Source: Aquatica leii (taxonomy: Eukaryota; Arthropoda; Insecta; Coleoptera; Lampyridae). From it: 64,000 nucleotides of DNA. Position numbers and translations under genes: made by a program. Positions 24,425 to 35,521 of the stretch are shown here, in pieces. Under the pieces are notes generated by a model, which saw only the letters and a program-made list of their open reading frames with translations, had not been told where the DNA came from and ran no database searches. The stretch lies in NCBI GenBank assembly GCA_035610365.1, contig CM069432.1, positions 163,616,035 through 163,680,034 on the forward strand, given 5' to 3'. Numbering within the stretch: position 1 is the first letter of the stretch; each line of letters starts with the position of its first letter.

Positions 24425-24556
24425 GTAAAAATGTTATCAAAGTGAACCACTGATCGTTTGTTTCGCTCTTTTGAGACAACATTCTAATGCACTTTCACAA
24501 ATGCATTGGTAGACCTGTAGCTTTATATTAATAAATGATATTAGTAATTTGAATGA

Positions 24557-24685
24557 AATATGATGGCAGAGCCTTCTTATAGTATAAATATTTTTACTAC
24601 GCATGAGTAATAATATGTAAATGGCTATAGAAATGGAAACGTTGAAATCTAATTTTATACCCGCGTAATTCAAATAATTTTTCAA
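24557..24685 (+). repeat. Penelope-associated terminal fragment
   Basis: GATGGCAGAGCCTTCTTATAG at the start matches, in inverted orientation, the sequence at about 56927-56948 upstream of a Penelope RT fragment. AAATGGCTATAG plus GGAAACGTTGAAA at 24617-24645 matches the 3' flank of the Penelope copy at 19395-19430. This links the two Penelope pieces in the window as one family. Confidence 0.45.
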
Positions 24686-24904
24686 TTTATCTTTATTTAT
24701 TCAAAATTAACAGCGCCATTTGTTGACTTGTTTACGATAGTATATAGTTTTGAAATATCCCATTTTTTCGCCTTTCTCATATACCCTATGTGTTAATCTA
24801 AAATAAATAAAGTTATGTTAAATGACTGACATGTACAGAAAACGACCAAGTTATTTTTGGAGATAATTTCGTAATCAATTCTGGTACCTATTTGTCAACA
24901 CTAT

Positions 24905-24990
24905 TCCGCGCTAATAAGTACGTCGACCACGCGGCTGCGATGCGCGGTTACTTATCTCGTAGACGAACGCCCCTCGCTTTTTTTTGCTAC
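24905..24990. other. Isolated CpG-rich patch
   Basis: A short run dense in CpG (CGCGCTAATAAGTACGTCG, CGCGGCTGCGATGCGCGG) lies in a background poor in CpG. It could be a transposon end or a regulatory patch; nothing further can be supported. Confidence 0.2.
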
Positions 24991-25390
24991 CCGCTTACAC
25001 CAAAGCGTATTTTATTTGGATTTTGAAAAACATGATCGCATAATCTAAATTATTTGTACAAACAACGTTATGCAAAAGACAATTTTTATCTACATAAAGA
25101 TTCCTCGATGATAAGCAAACGTGTACTAAAAAGAATTTAAGATTGCCTACTTAAATTTTACATGATATATTAAAAATAATTTTAAATATAACTTTTCATC
25201 ATATTTTATTAATTTTGTATTAATTTAAACGTATAGATCGTCACGTACTACTAGAATTCTTTGAGTCCTACAAATTATATATAAGAGGTATTTAAATATC
25301 TCTACCGTTAAGACAGCGTTCGTAAAAGGCGCATCGCTCGACTATTTATTCCTTGATTTTAGTTATAAAATAGGTCACCACGTAAAGCCA

Positions 25391-25531
25391 CCCAGACAAC
25401 ACATTCGTATAAAAAACGTTTAAATGTCCGGCTAATAGACGTTTATTAGACATTAAAACGTTTTTAAACGCGTTATTAACGTTTATTAGACGGACATTTA
25501 GACGTTTTTTGTACCAATGTGTTGTTTGGGC
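25391..25531. repeat. 141-bp palindromic MITE
   Basis: The left arm CAGACAACACATTCG then AAAAAACGTTTAAATGTCCG pairs with the right arm CGGACATTTAGACGTTTTTT then CCAATGTGTTGTTTG, with few mismatches. The centre repeats AACGTTTATTAGAC twice. No coding capacity. Confidence 0.65.
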
Positions 25532-25539
25532 ACTTTATT

Positions 25540-27200
25540 TTAACAGGATAATATATAGTTTATGTTTACCCTAAAAGTTCATTCTAAGTAATGGTAAAAG
25601 AATTTTTGAAATCGGATGAGTAGTTTTGGAGATTACCTCATACAAACTTTTAAGACAAAAACATGAAAATGGCTTTATTGGTAATGCTCAACTAATAAGG
25701 TAATTGTGACATTGAGTTTTGACATGATTTGTTTTGTCAACTCACATGCGCCATGCGTCTGTTAAGGGTTGAGTTTGCATTTCAATTAGAGTTTTTGAAA
25801 TATCTTATTATTGTTATTTCTGCAGTTTATTTTGTATTTAATATATTTTTGTCAATCGCAAACTACCATTTGGTATTCTACAGATAAGTAAGTAAATTCT
25901 CATTTCAAAACAACATTTACTTGCTTGCCATTCCAGAATAGTGTAGACTTGTGAAATGATAATAACTTTCTACGTACTTTCAGCAAATATACGTTTCAGA
26001 ACTATGTAATCTTTACACATCGGCTATTTATTTATGGTATATATATAGTCGCTTCTTTAAAATTTTGTTAAATTTTCAGAAACGACAGCATTTGTTAAGA
26101 GTTACCGGGTCTTTTATGGCTGTTCTTTTGTTTACAGAGCAAGGTCCAATACATTAATAAGAGTGTGCATACATTTTTTAATCACTGTATTGCTAGCACG
26201 GGAACTCCTAAAAAAAGTTTCAAATTAGTACAGACCTTTTTGTAAAAACAAGGATGCGTTATTCTATCAAAAAGAAAGTTATGTAAGGTAGTATAAAAAC
26301 AACAAGAAGAGCTTTCCAAACAAAAAAACATTGTTTCCATAAAAAATGACAATGAGTCATACACCAGGTATTAATGTCAGAGGTTAACATTTTAAAAACT
26401 AAAAACGTTCAATGCAGAAATGATAAATTAAATGATTTCTTTCAAGAAATTATTATTCATTATTTGCTTATATTTATTTTCAAATTAGTTTATTATGTAA
26501 TCTTTTAAAAGAAATTTTAAGTTATCGTGTACGTAATTTACAAATGTGTGTATGAAACGAATAGAACAATTGATCGTATAATGTGCGTAGTAAAACTAGA
26601 GAAAAACTAGAAAACCTTGTTTTAGTTTATTTGATAATAATGTCGTGAATTTTATATTTCCCCTACTTACGATCTACGATAAAATTTATTATAAAATTGC
26701 TTAACAAAACAAAAGTCTCTTATAAAATTTAATTGAATTAGTAAAGTTTTGTTTGCAACTTTATCAAAACATATTAAAACTTTCCCAGGACCCCGTTTAT
26801 CGATTTCTAGATTATATATTATTTGTAACTGGTATTACTTTTTAGCTTCTTAGGATAATCAAACCAGCTTTAAAATTTACCATTCGCCAAAGAATAAATT
26901 GCGACGCAATTTTCATTGAATAAGTGGATTCGCAACTATTTTATAAGAAAAGGATATGTTGTGGGAGAACAACTTTCGTAATTGGACATCGCTGTTCTCG
27001 GCACAGGCACATAGGCGGGCGAAAATAGATATTTTTTAATTCGTCGCATAATTATTTTCGCTATTTCGTTTTCTATTCTGTATTTACGCTCCGCTGACTC
27101 TTAATCTACAACGCAAACAATCTAAAAGCAACAATGATTGGAACTAGACGTGCTGTAGCTAAATGAACAGTGTGGGTAGAAAATCTTTCGCTTTTGTCCG
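25540..27200. other. No recognisable gene
   Basis: AT-rich DNA. No family or structured repeat was recognised. The frame at 26182-26364 is not supported by any context. Confidence 0.4.
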
Positions 27201-27202
27201 TA

Positions 27203-27544
27203 TTAATCAAGAAGTTTCATACAGTATATACCGAGACGAAACAATGAAAGCAATATAAAAATAATGAGAGTGGCGAATAAAGTACGATTAAACAGAACCA
27301 ACAATATCAAAGTAATGATATGTTCTTCCACCGTGAAACCGCATTGGAGTTGCCGTAAGGCATTTTCCGGTCTTTTAGGATGACAAAAACGCGTGGACAC
27401 GTCTACTTCATTAGTGGAATGGTTCTGTCCGTTAACTAAGTCAGCAAATCGGGTTGGTGATGCTTGTTCAATTACTGTTATATAATTACCTTTGCATCGA
27501 CAGAATTCAATTACTGGTCTGATTGTGCTAGGAGTAACATAAAC
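27203..27544 (-). CDS. Possible terminal exon with transmembrane segment
   Basis: About 113 codons are open on the minus strand from 27544 to a TAA at 27203, with a more balanced base composition than its surroundings. The product has several cysteines (FCRCKG near the start, RFCHPKRPE and LQCGF in the middle), an N-glycosylation-like NHST site, and then a hydrophobic stretch of about 30 residues (LILLVLFNRTLFATLIIFI and following) near the C terminus, like a type I membrane protein. There is no in-frame ATG; the frame would have to begin by splicing (an AG lies at about 27545 and another inside). I do not recognise the family. An open frame of this length could arise by chance in 64 kb, so this is tentative. 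Confidence 0.25.
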   Translation of the reverse strand, partial: VYVTPSTIRPVIEFCRCKGNYITVIEQASPTRFADLVNGQNHSTNEVDVSTRFCHPKRPENALRQLQCGFTVEEHIITLILLVLFNRTLFATLIIFILLSLFRLGIYCMKLLD

Positions 27545-27559
27545 TTAATTAATTATGTT

Positions 27560-28780
27560 TTAAAATATGTTTACAGCTGATAAAGGTAATCTCAAATTTA
27601 ATATTTACATCGCAAATTTTCCTGGTTCTTTGGCTTATTAGCGATTAAAACTTTAGGGTACGTCTGTTACTCTATTCTATTGGACACCATAACTAACGAT
27701 GTGCTTCTTTTAATATTTGCGTTTTTATATACTTGAATATTGAATATTTTTGCTTTATTTTGAACCTGGAAACGCTGTATAAACTATTAGTGTGGTTGGA
27801 AAGCTACTAAAACTTTACAATGAAGTGCTTGTAACCTTGAATATTGAGATTATTGACTAGAAAAAAATAACATTTTATTTTTTGTTTTATGCTTTTATTT
27901 TGTTTTCATATCGATTATGTATTTCAGTTTGTAAATTTACTTTATTTGAATGATTCATTTTGATAAAAGTATTTGATATATTAACAAAAATAATTAGGAT
28001 TCCTGTGTTTTTGTGATGATCATTTTATAATTACAAATGAAATATTAACTATAACAATGCATACTTTCTATGCGTTTTTGGAGATATATGTATTTAAAAT
28101 AGGACTATTGCGTTTCTAATGTACTTACTATTTATGCAGCAAACTGGTTGTTTCATAAATTCCAATTAGGTTTCTTATATTTAAGTATTTAAGATAATAT
28201 CAACCACATCACAAAATTTTTCTCTTAGCACATGGTTTAATATTTATAAAGAATCTAGCGAAAGCTTTCAGCATGATTGTTCTTTGCTTTCATCACAGAT
28301 GTGCTCTAATATTAAGATACATTCTCCTTGCAGTTGCAGGAACTGCTGCGTGTAATTATTTATATTTTAATAATTTCAAAACAAAGAAAAATGGTATTTG
28401 TCTGACGGGCATCTAGCATGATTAAGACATAAACGGTATCAGGAAATTATTGTAATGTGAAACGGGATGTGATTTCCGTTCTTTGTAATGTTATAGTATT
28501 TAAACTAATTATCTTAATTCGGTGAATATTGTAAAAGAAAACTGGAATGCAAAGATGTTTCTTTCGACAAGAAGGGTCAAAAATCACCAACACAAATAAA
28601 TATCTTATACAAAATTAAAATATAATGAAAGAAATAAGTTTTATTTTACTAGTGTGTTTTAACTGATTTCACTTCTAGATACATTACTATCAAATTATTG
28701 GTGTTCTGTTATAATTACAAGAAATGTTTACTTATTTAGTTTTCTCATGTCAGTAGCATACATGCGGCTTTCCCCCACCA
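27560..28780. other. No recognisable gene
   Basis: AT-rich sequence without supported features. Confidence 0.4.
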
Positions 28781-28789
28781 CTTTCGCGA

Positions 28790-29150
28790 ATTAAATTATA
28801 TCACGGAGTCAATTAAAATGAATTTGCAGTTTTGCGTTTTAATTCGCTTTTTCGTTTTAATCGACGACGGTTTAATTCGCGGTTTGATTAAATTTTGCCC
28901 GTTTTAATTCGCGTTTCCGTCTTAATCGGCGGTTTAATTCACGGTTTTGCATATTTTAATTAGCGATTTAATTAACTGTTTTTCGTTTTTATCTACGGAT
29001 TCGCTGTTTAATTAGCGGTTTTGCATTTTAATTGGCGATTCAATTAACTCTTTGTCATTTTTATCCGCGGATTCGCTGTTTAATTCGCTGTTTGATTATT
29101 TTAATTCGCGATTTTGATTTTAATTAGCGTTCTAATTCGTAGATTATGTT
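28790..29150. repeat. Degenerate TTTAATTCGCG repeat block
   Basis: More than a dozen variants of TTTTAATTCGCG or TTTAATTAGCGG occur in about 330 bp. A longer unit of about 80 bp (TTTAATTNGCGGTTTTGCAT ... GGATTCGCTG) is seen twice at about 28931-29081. It resembles a decayed satellite or minisatellite with an inner 11-13-bp word, carrying regularly spaced CpG dinucleotides in otherwise CpG-poor DNA. Confidence 0.65.
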
Positions 29151-29281
29151 TAATCATATGGATGTAAAATTAATTTATGTAATTAAATTTATTTAATAGA
29201 AATCGATATCGGATCATGACTTCAATTAAATTCGCGGTTTAATTTCAATTGTGTGATTCTTAGAAAATGTAAACTACTTGC

Positions 29282-29316
29282 AAGTGCGTTACCTAACTGA
29301 GCTACCTCTGTCCGTT
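29282..29316 (-). repeat. tRNA-like A-box sequence (half)
   Basis: The minus strand reads GGTAGCTCAGTTAGGTAACG, a very good match to the 5' half of a tRNA with its internal A box. No B box (GGTTCGANTCC) follows, so it is not a tRNA gene. It may be the head of a SINE or a tRNA fragment. Confidence 0.3.
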
Positions 29317-29520
29317 TCTTAGAAAACAAAAATCGTTAGAAACGCTTAGAGTTTAATGACTGGTTTTTGGAACAAAATTGGGAAATAATTATAGTTTTGA
29401 TAAGTTTGTACTATTTTATTACCATAATTATTGATAAAAATGAGAGATTATAAAATGTGTAACATACAATTAAAAATTATTGATCAACAAACACTTTTTC
29501 ACTTTACATTTTTTCCTATA

Positions 29521-29948
29521 TGTTAGTATACCTATTGAAACGTTCAGCTTCGAGAGCATTCACGAAGCTACTATCCACGTTCACGAAAGAATATAGAAGG
29601 TTCTCGAGGCATGGCCAAATTATATAAAAGCGACACAAATGAATCATAAGTCAGGTATTTCAGTAATTCGAAGTCGGCAGTGTTAATAATTCAAGTTTAA
29701 ATAATTAATTGATTAACGCGTGTCGAGATAAATATAATGGAGTATAACTGTGTACGTGACTTTAATGTAAACAGGTGTAAGTGTTTAGATAATTAGAATT
29801 TATCCACGGATTTTATCTTTCGGTGAGTTTACTATATAAAATTAGCGTAAGTGTTTGTATTAAATATCCTTAGATTTAATTAGTTTCGTGTATTTATAAA
29901 CGTGTACATATTTTTAGTATAAATAAATTAATTTTAATAATCGTTACA
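29521..29948 (+). mobile_element. Solo LTR of an unidentified retrotransposon
   Basis: The 428-bp block starts TGTTAG and ends GTTACA (TG...CA termini), flanked by CTATA (29516-29520) and CTATT (29949-29953), a 5-bp target duplication with one mismatch. Inside, in order, are heat-shock elements, a TATA box, a likely initiator and an AATAAA signal near 29920. That is the U3-R-U5 layout of an LTR in plus orientation. No internal retrotransposon coding sequence adjoins it on either side. The family is unknown. The alternative is a genuine heat-shock gene leader, but no coding exon follows. Confidence 0.55.
29549..29654 (+). promoter_or_regulatory. Heat-shock-type promoter in the solo LTR
   Basis: Two heat-shock-element clusters are visible. 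At 29549-29566 TTC, GAG, TTC and GAA follow at exact 5-nt steps. At 29580-29608 there are TTCACGAA and, 9 nt later, GAAGGTTCTCGAG. A TATA box (TATAAAAG, 29623-29630) follows 15 nt downstream, and a TCAG initiator (29651-29654) lies 28 nt after the TATA start. Spacing and order are those of insect Hsp70 promoters, predicting HSF-driven transcription on the plus strand. Confidence 0.6.
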
Positions 29949-30044
29949 CTATTTACAAAATATATAATTAATTCTAAACTAAATGATACTATAATTTTTA
30001 CAATTTATAATTAAATATATACAATTCTAATAATTACATTAAAA

Positions 30045-32216
30045 ATGTATACATACATAAATAAGTTTTACCAATACGCCGGTCTGTTTCTACGTATACC
30101 CCCTGCGCATTGTTTAAGATAGCATTTTTCATTGTATCGAAATTTATAATTTGGGCGTTTTGTAATTTAAAGAGAACCCCTTTACCTTACATACTGTTAC
30201 GTAGTTGTTTTTTAATGATGAAAATAACTTGAAGGCGTAATCTGTGTCAAAATAGAGCACTCGTTCTCCAACATGTTCTAAATAATTATATAAAACTAAC
30301 CTACTTATTGCGGTAGCATAAACAGCCAATACGGCATTGACTGTTTTAAACGGGTCCACAGATTTTTTAGGTCTCAGCCAGTTTACGATAATTACATTAT
30401 AATCAATAGGTAATATAGATTGCACTTTTTTTTGAAGAATCGGTCAATAGTTGGAAAAAATTATGTGGTTTTGAAATCATTTTTGTTTGAGTTAAGTTCT
30501 TACGCTGTCCAAATTTTCCCCAAAATGAGATTAAAAACAATTTAGAAATATACCGTAGTCCCGGATTTGATTTAATTTTTGATTTGTCTAGGCTTATACC
30601 TTCATGTGTTAGATAATCTTGTATGTACCGAATCTTTGTGGTTTTATTTACACACCACGTAGGCCAACCACTACATTCTTGTTTTACCTTTAGAAAATGA
30701 TCTACGTATTTGAAAACTAGATCACCGCTCTTAACGTTTTTATCGTATGGATACACTTTATATTCCCACACCTCATGAATTTCTAACACTACATAACCTA
30801 ATTCAATACTTTTACGGAGTTCGTCTGCAACATAGGTTTCCGTAAACTTACGTTCATCTTGTGTATGAAAACAGCTACTTTGGCACATCGTTTCGCAACA
30901 GATTTGACACAAGACAAACATACGTTTATTATGCATCTTTAGAGGCAAAACGGGATAGTATAGTTTCTCTGGTGGAACTATCGTACATTTAATAATACCT
31001 TCTATAGTAGTTAAGTTAATATTGTTGCACTCGTCGCCTATATGAATTTTTGGATGTCGTATTGGGTACTTTGTATACTGTTTTACATAAGGATATAATT
31101 AACACACGTCTAAATAACGAATTATTTCATCATTTTCCGCTTTATAGTATAACTTACCCGCATTTGTTCGTCCACCAAAGAAACTATCACGGGGGTTTAA
31201 AGGAATTATTTTAAGCATGTTATGATTGTTTAGGTATTCCATTGTCTTACGATTTTCTTTAAAGAACATTGTAAATACACATTCTCACATCTCAATTAAG
31301 TTGAGGTTGTGAGAGCGAATCTTGCTGATGTAGCCGCAGTTTTTTCACGAGGTGCGAACATAGTTTTATTTTTATCATTGTTTTATTATCATTAGGAAAA
31401 CATTTCTCACATTCGTGATAAAAACATCCATGAAACCGATAAGCAGTATTAGTAGTGTCGTCACAGCCATCAACAAGAATTCCTTCCCTCAAACGTACCT
31501 CTCGCCCATTAAGTGTTCAAGAGTTATACCTCGATTATGTTGCACCCATAATAACCATTTTAGTGGAATCCACCATGTATTATTAGACATACAGTAACGC
31601 TTTGCGGGAATAAGACCTATTGTGTTTTCCCTAAGAACATAACACTCACGGAAAGGATCGACGTTTTCTAAAATAAAATTTTTGCCAAAATTGCAAACAT
31701 GCTTTTCGTAGAATATTGACGTCTTGTATACAATATTCAACAAAATCTTTTTTAAAATTAAATAATGTACAATCTACAATCTTTGTGCTCGCGCTAGTTA
31801 CTTTGTCGTACACGGCAAAATAACTGGTTGAGAACGCTGAAGTTAAACTAGTTATTACATTATAATGTTCTTCCTCTAAAATTAAATTTAATACTATACG
31901 ATCGGTTGAAAATAAATATAAATAATATAAATAAATTCAAAATAAACCAAGCTACCTAATTGATGATTATAGATTTAACTAAATAAGTCTGAAATTTTTT
32001 GATGTGGTCTAGACTACCGCCGTTGCTTAAATGAACCTCTTCATTCTGACATAACTGATAAGCTTTTTGAGTCTGTGTCGAATAACCTTTTTTATTATAC
32101 AAAAAAATCAGGATCGTTTGTTCTCCAAGCAATGGCGACATCCAAGGCCCTGAATTATTAATTAGTATCATTCCTTGTTTACGTTGGCAGAACTCTTCAA
32201 AAGTAAGCCCAGTCAT
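30045..32216 (-). pseudogene. Protein-primed family B DNA polymerase, Maverick/Polinton type (decayed)
   Basis: Several minus-strand frames in order form one PolB. The N-terminal part (32216-31956) has VHLSNGGSLDHIKKFQ, typical of the exonuclease-side region. At 31743-31292 come a TIGLIPA segment, WLLWVQHNRGI and TAYRFHGCFYHECEKC (with H, C and C residues), found in the insect PolB family. At 30948-30403 there is a C..C..C.H insert and the motif B-like SFWGKFGQR. At 30425-30144 motif C appears as YFDTDYAF, keeping both aspartates. The frame then shifts and runs to about 30045. Motif A is not recognisable. Such polymerases replicate Maverick/Polinton elements and related adintoviruses. Many frameshifts and a missing C terminus make this an inert relic. 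Confidence 0.7.
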
Positions 32217-32639
32217 TCGTTGACGCGATTTACGGTATTAAATCAACTTGTAAAGCGGATACTGTTCTCACAACAATCAAGAAACTATAAAAATATTTCT
32301 ATACGTGCACCCCTATTTATATTATTACAAAGTAACTAAAGTTTTCCAGTTTCTGCTAATAGATTCTAGTTTGAAATGTATGACTCACTTTCTCTTATTG
32401 ATCCTACACGTGTATTATGTCCAAGAGATTATTAAAGGTATCGGTATCATATAATATTTTTGATTTGTTAACTTTATAATCGTTTTAAATTTAATGATTT
32501 TTAACTTTATGTACGGTTTCTGTCATTTTTGAGTTTATCTATCTGAAATAAAACAAGTTTTTTTGTAAGATAAATGTTTTTATTTACTCTAAATTAAATA
32601 ACACATATGTACATAAAATTAAATTTATCATAATAATTC

Positions 32640-33158
32640 ACATAAAATTAAATCTATCATAACTGCATGCTACGTTAAATACATCCGTTTTCTTTAAAAA
32701 AATCTTAGAAAATAATGTTACAGTACAGTAATTTTTTATGAAATTAGTATCATAATCTTGTAATATTTTAGAATTATAATTAAAACACTTTTTTTTCAAA
32801 TTTAGATATAACCCCCAACGATATCTTTCAAAACTATCAAAATATTCTGCACTATAATGTCTGTCAATAAATATAGCACCCAATGCTTTATCGGTGATGT
32901 GGATGCAGCTGTGTTTACAATAATTGCAATAGGTCCATTTACCGTTTCAGGTAGCATTCGGAGTTCGGAATTAGATTCAATGCCTGCTGAAGTTGTAATG
33001 TGTTCATCACTGCGTTTTTTCCCTTCTGAATCGTTGATTATCAAAGCGTTTTCTAAAGCACACATTGGCGCTTCTATGTTGTAATGTGTACAACGAAACG
33101 TCTTTCTGTTTTTTTTAAATTCTCGTATAGGGCATCCGTAATCTTCCAAGTTAAACAT
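32640..33158 (-). pseudogene. Adenain/Ulp-like cysteine protease fragment, Maverick/Polinton type
   Basis: Two overlapping minus frames give VNTAASTSPIKHWVLY (catalytic-type His in KHW) and then AEYFDSFERYRWG (the YFDSFG-like Asp segment), followed about 30 residues later by NYCTVTLF where the family has a C-G-x-Y-C-x-x-x-x-L stretch. The first Cys of that motif appears lost. This spacing fits the maturation protease of Maverick/Polinton elements. It sits just upstream of the polymerase relic on the same strand, supporting a common origin. The frame breaks at about 32880. The N-terminal roughly 60 residues are not assignable. Confidence 0.5.
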
Positions 33159-33404
33159 TGTTTAGTTAAAAAAACTTAAGAAGTACGCCTTTTGTATACC
33201 TTTAACGTATATTAAATGGGTGTAATATGTGCGTAATTTCAGCTTCAAACTTTTCATAGGGTATGTAACCAAAACCTTAACGAAGCCCATGAAAATGGTT
33301 TTCTAAATACAAGATATCCTTCTTTTCAGCGTTAGATAAAGTTGAAAACAACATTAGATTTCATATAAACTAATAAAAACATAAAAATAAAATGTAAACA
33401 TAAA

Positions 33405-35115
33405 TTAGTGAGGGCAACAACTATTACATATTATTGTAGTTTTTTTCTGGAAATGTTGTTTACATACAAAAAGTTTGCACTTTTCACATGTTTCCGAACA
33501 TTTTTTGTTATTTGCTCTTGGACATATCTTACAACGACCTCTTTTTGGGCGAGCGATAGTTTCGTCTTGCGGTCCCACTTCCTCTGGTTCTGTGTCTGCC
33601 AAAACCATCGCTATTGCATTCTGCACATGTCTTGGTAATCCTTGAAGTGTACGTTTTTTGATATGTGGGGTTACAAATTCAAACCCAAGTTTTTGAAAAA
33701 ATAATCTCTTTCGGGATGTTTTCCCTTTTTCAAAATTTTCAAATTTCGTAGTGTATAGAATAAATGCATTCATGGCAGCAATATCACGGAAATTAAAAAA
33801 TAGAACAAGAGGCCAGCGATTTGTATTTCTTCTGCATGAGTATTCCTTCACCATTTTATCGACGCTGTCCACAGCTCCTTTGCAGCTGTTATAGTCCAAG
33901 ATAACTTGCGGTTTGGAACTGAGGTCTTCTCCGGACAATTCCAAGTCTTGGTGTTGCGATGAAAGTAGCATAACACTTCTATATTTTTTAGGTACGTAAG
34001 ATACTAAAATTGTGTTTTCTTCATAAGGAATTTCGCTTGAGTATTCTGCTCGATTTCTTTTTGGCAAAAATTCTTTTGGTATTTCTCTACGTGTTTTACG
34101 AATTGTTCCGGTCAAGGTTTTTGATTGCTGCAGTAGCTCCTTTGCTAAAGACATAGACGTAAAAAAATTATCTGTGGTAATACCATAACCCTCTATCAAA
34201 CCCTGAACCAAATCCAAAACTACCCGCTTCCCTAGAAATGAAATTTTATACTCGTGCATAAAACGATAAAATTGTGTTTTACCTTGTTTCCGTTCTGGAG
34301 CGTTGTCTACCATTCCAGTATATATTTGGAAATTCCAGCAATATCTGTTGCTAACATCGCACTTCATATACACTCGAAAGTGACATTTTCCACGGAAAGG
34401 AACAAGTTGTTCATCAATACATACTTCAGCATTAGGGTTATTCGATTTTTTGAAATTTGCAGCGAGAATATCGTAAATATTACGAATAGTTGCTAATTTA
34501 TCTGTTGCCAACTATGTCCATATCGTCAAATCGAATGTATTTCAAAAGGTTTCTCATTCGATTACGAGACATTGCAGTACAAAAAATTGGTCTATGGAAA
34601 GACATGTATTTCGTACTCCACAGCCCCAATATTGGTTCTTGGCGTGCTTTCAAACCACCAGCTAGAAGCAGTAATCCAAACAATGCATGTAACTCATCCG
34701 CATCTACCGGCTTCCACGTATCGCTTACAATTCTTCTAGCTCGAATATTTGTTTCTCTAAGTATTATGTCCATAATGTCTTCCAAGATAAATAAAGCATC
34801 TAGGCATGTTGAAATATGTTCACTGAATTTTGTTAATCTTGGCGGTGTTTTTAGAATATTTTGCTGATTTCATCTTCTAACATGAGGCTTATCTTTTTTT
34901 TATATGGAACTATCTTTACCCACCAGTATGTCTTTATCTTTATCATCACTGTCATCGTCTTCCGAACTTTCAATCGGGTTTACATCAGGTACACTTACTT
35001 CTTCAAATTCGGCATCACTATCGTCAGATAAAATTTGATCTTCAATTTCATTCAGTAAATTAATATTGCTAGCTATTTCTTCCACTTCACGCTGAGACAA
35101 ATATTTTCTAGCCAT
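33405..35115 (-). pseudogene. piggyBac-like transposase
   Basis: Three minus-strand frames make a nearly full-length transposase. The acidic N terminus (35115-34900) is followed by two stops, then the N-terminal domain (about 34860-34498, SDTWKPVDADELHALFGLLL), a frameshift at the VGN.R junction near 34500, and the catalytic region (34511-33405). In that last frame the three catalytic aspartates are present: D33 in DEQLVPFRGK, D114 in TTDNFFTS and D215 in KGAVDSVDKM. The C terminus has the cysteine-rich zinc-binding domain (CKICP...CSETCEKCKLFVCKQHF...CNSCC). Only two stops and one shift separate it from an open gene, so it is a relatively young relic. The left transposon end lies at 35521. 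Confidence 0.9.
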
Positions 35116-35310
35116 AATTCAACAACTATTTCCAACCAAATGTAATAACACAGCAGACACACTTTTTAACTGATTCGAACAAACTCACCGAATGTAATAA
35201 CTAAAGACGGAATGGTAGTAATCATGATTCAGACGAATAACACGTTGAAACAAGCAGATTAGATGACAAATGCAGACAACATATTAGAATTACTTTTTAG
35301 AACGTCGGTT

Positions 35311-35521
35311 ACCAAGTGGGGTCAAATATGACCCCAACGACAATATTTTTTTTACGTCGCAAAACAAATAACAATTGAAAAATTTGTTATATATTATTAA
35401 ACATTGTGGAAAGAAACTCAGCTAAAAAAATATTGGGACAGTTGTAAAAAAAACTTAAGAAAAGACAACAAAAACAACACGTCTGGGATCAAAAAAGACC
35501 CCAATGGTAATCGTTAGGTTA
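35311..35521 (-). repeat. piggyBac left end with subterminal repeats and TTAA
   Basis: Read inward on the minus strand, the end is TTAACCTAACGATTACCATT followed by GGGGTC and a GATCCC palindrome. A second GTTGGGGTC...GACCCCA palindrome lies at about 35316-35341. TTAA (35518-35521) is the piggyBac target site, and the DNA beyond it is LINE sequence, consistent with insertion into a LINE. I found no matching right end below 33405; a poor candidate TTAACGAAGCCC at about 33277 is unconvincing. Confidence 0.55.

Noticed and set aside
28835-29140. CRISPR-like array
   Set aside because: The repeats are degenerate and short without constant-length unique spacers, and the DNA is clearly eukaryotic.
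29282-29316. tRNA gene start
   Set aside because: Only the A-box half is present; no B box or 3' half follows.
33270-33300. Right end of the 33405-35521 piggyBac (TTAACGAAGCCC)
   Set aside because: It shares only the first few bases with the left terminal repeat and lacks the GGGGTC palindromes.
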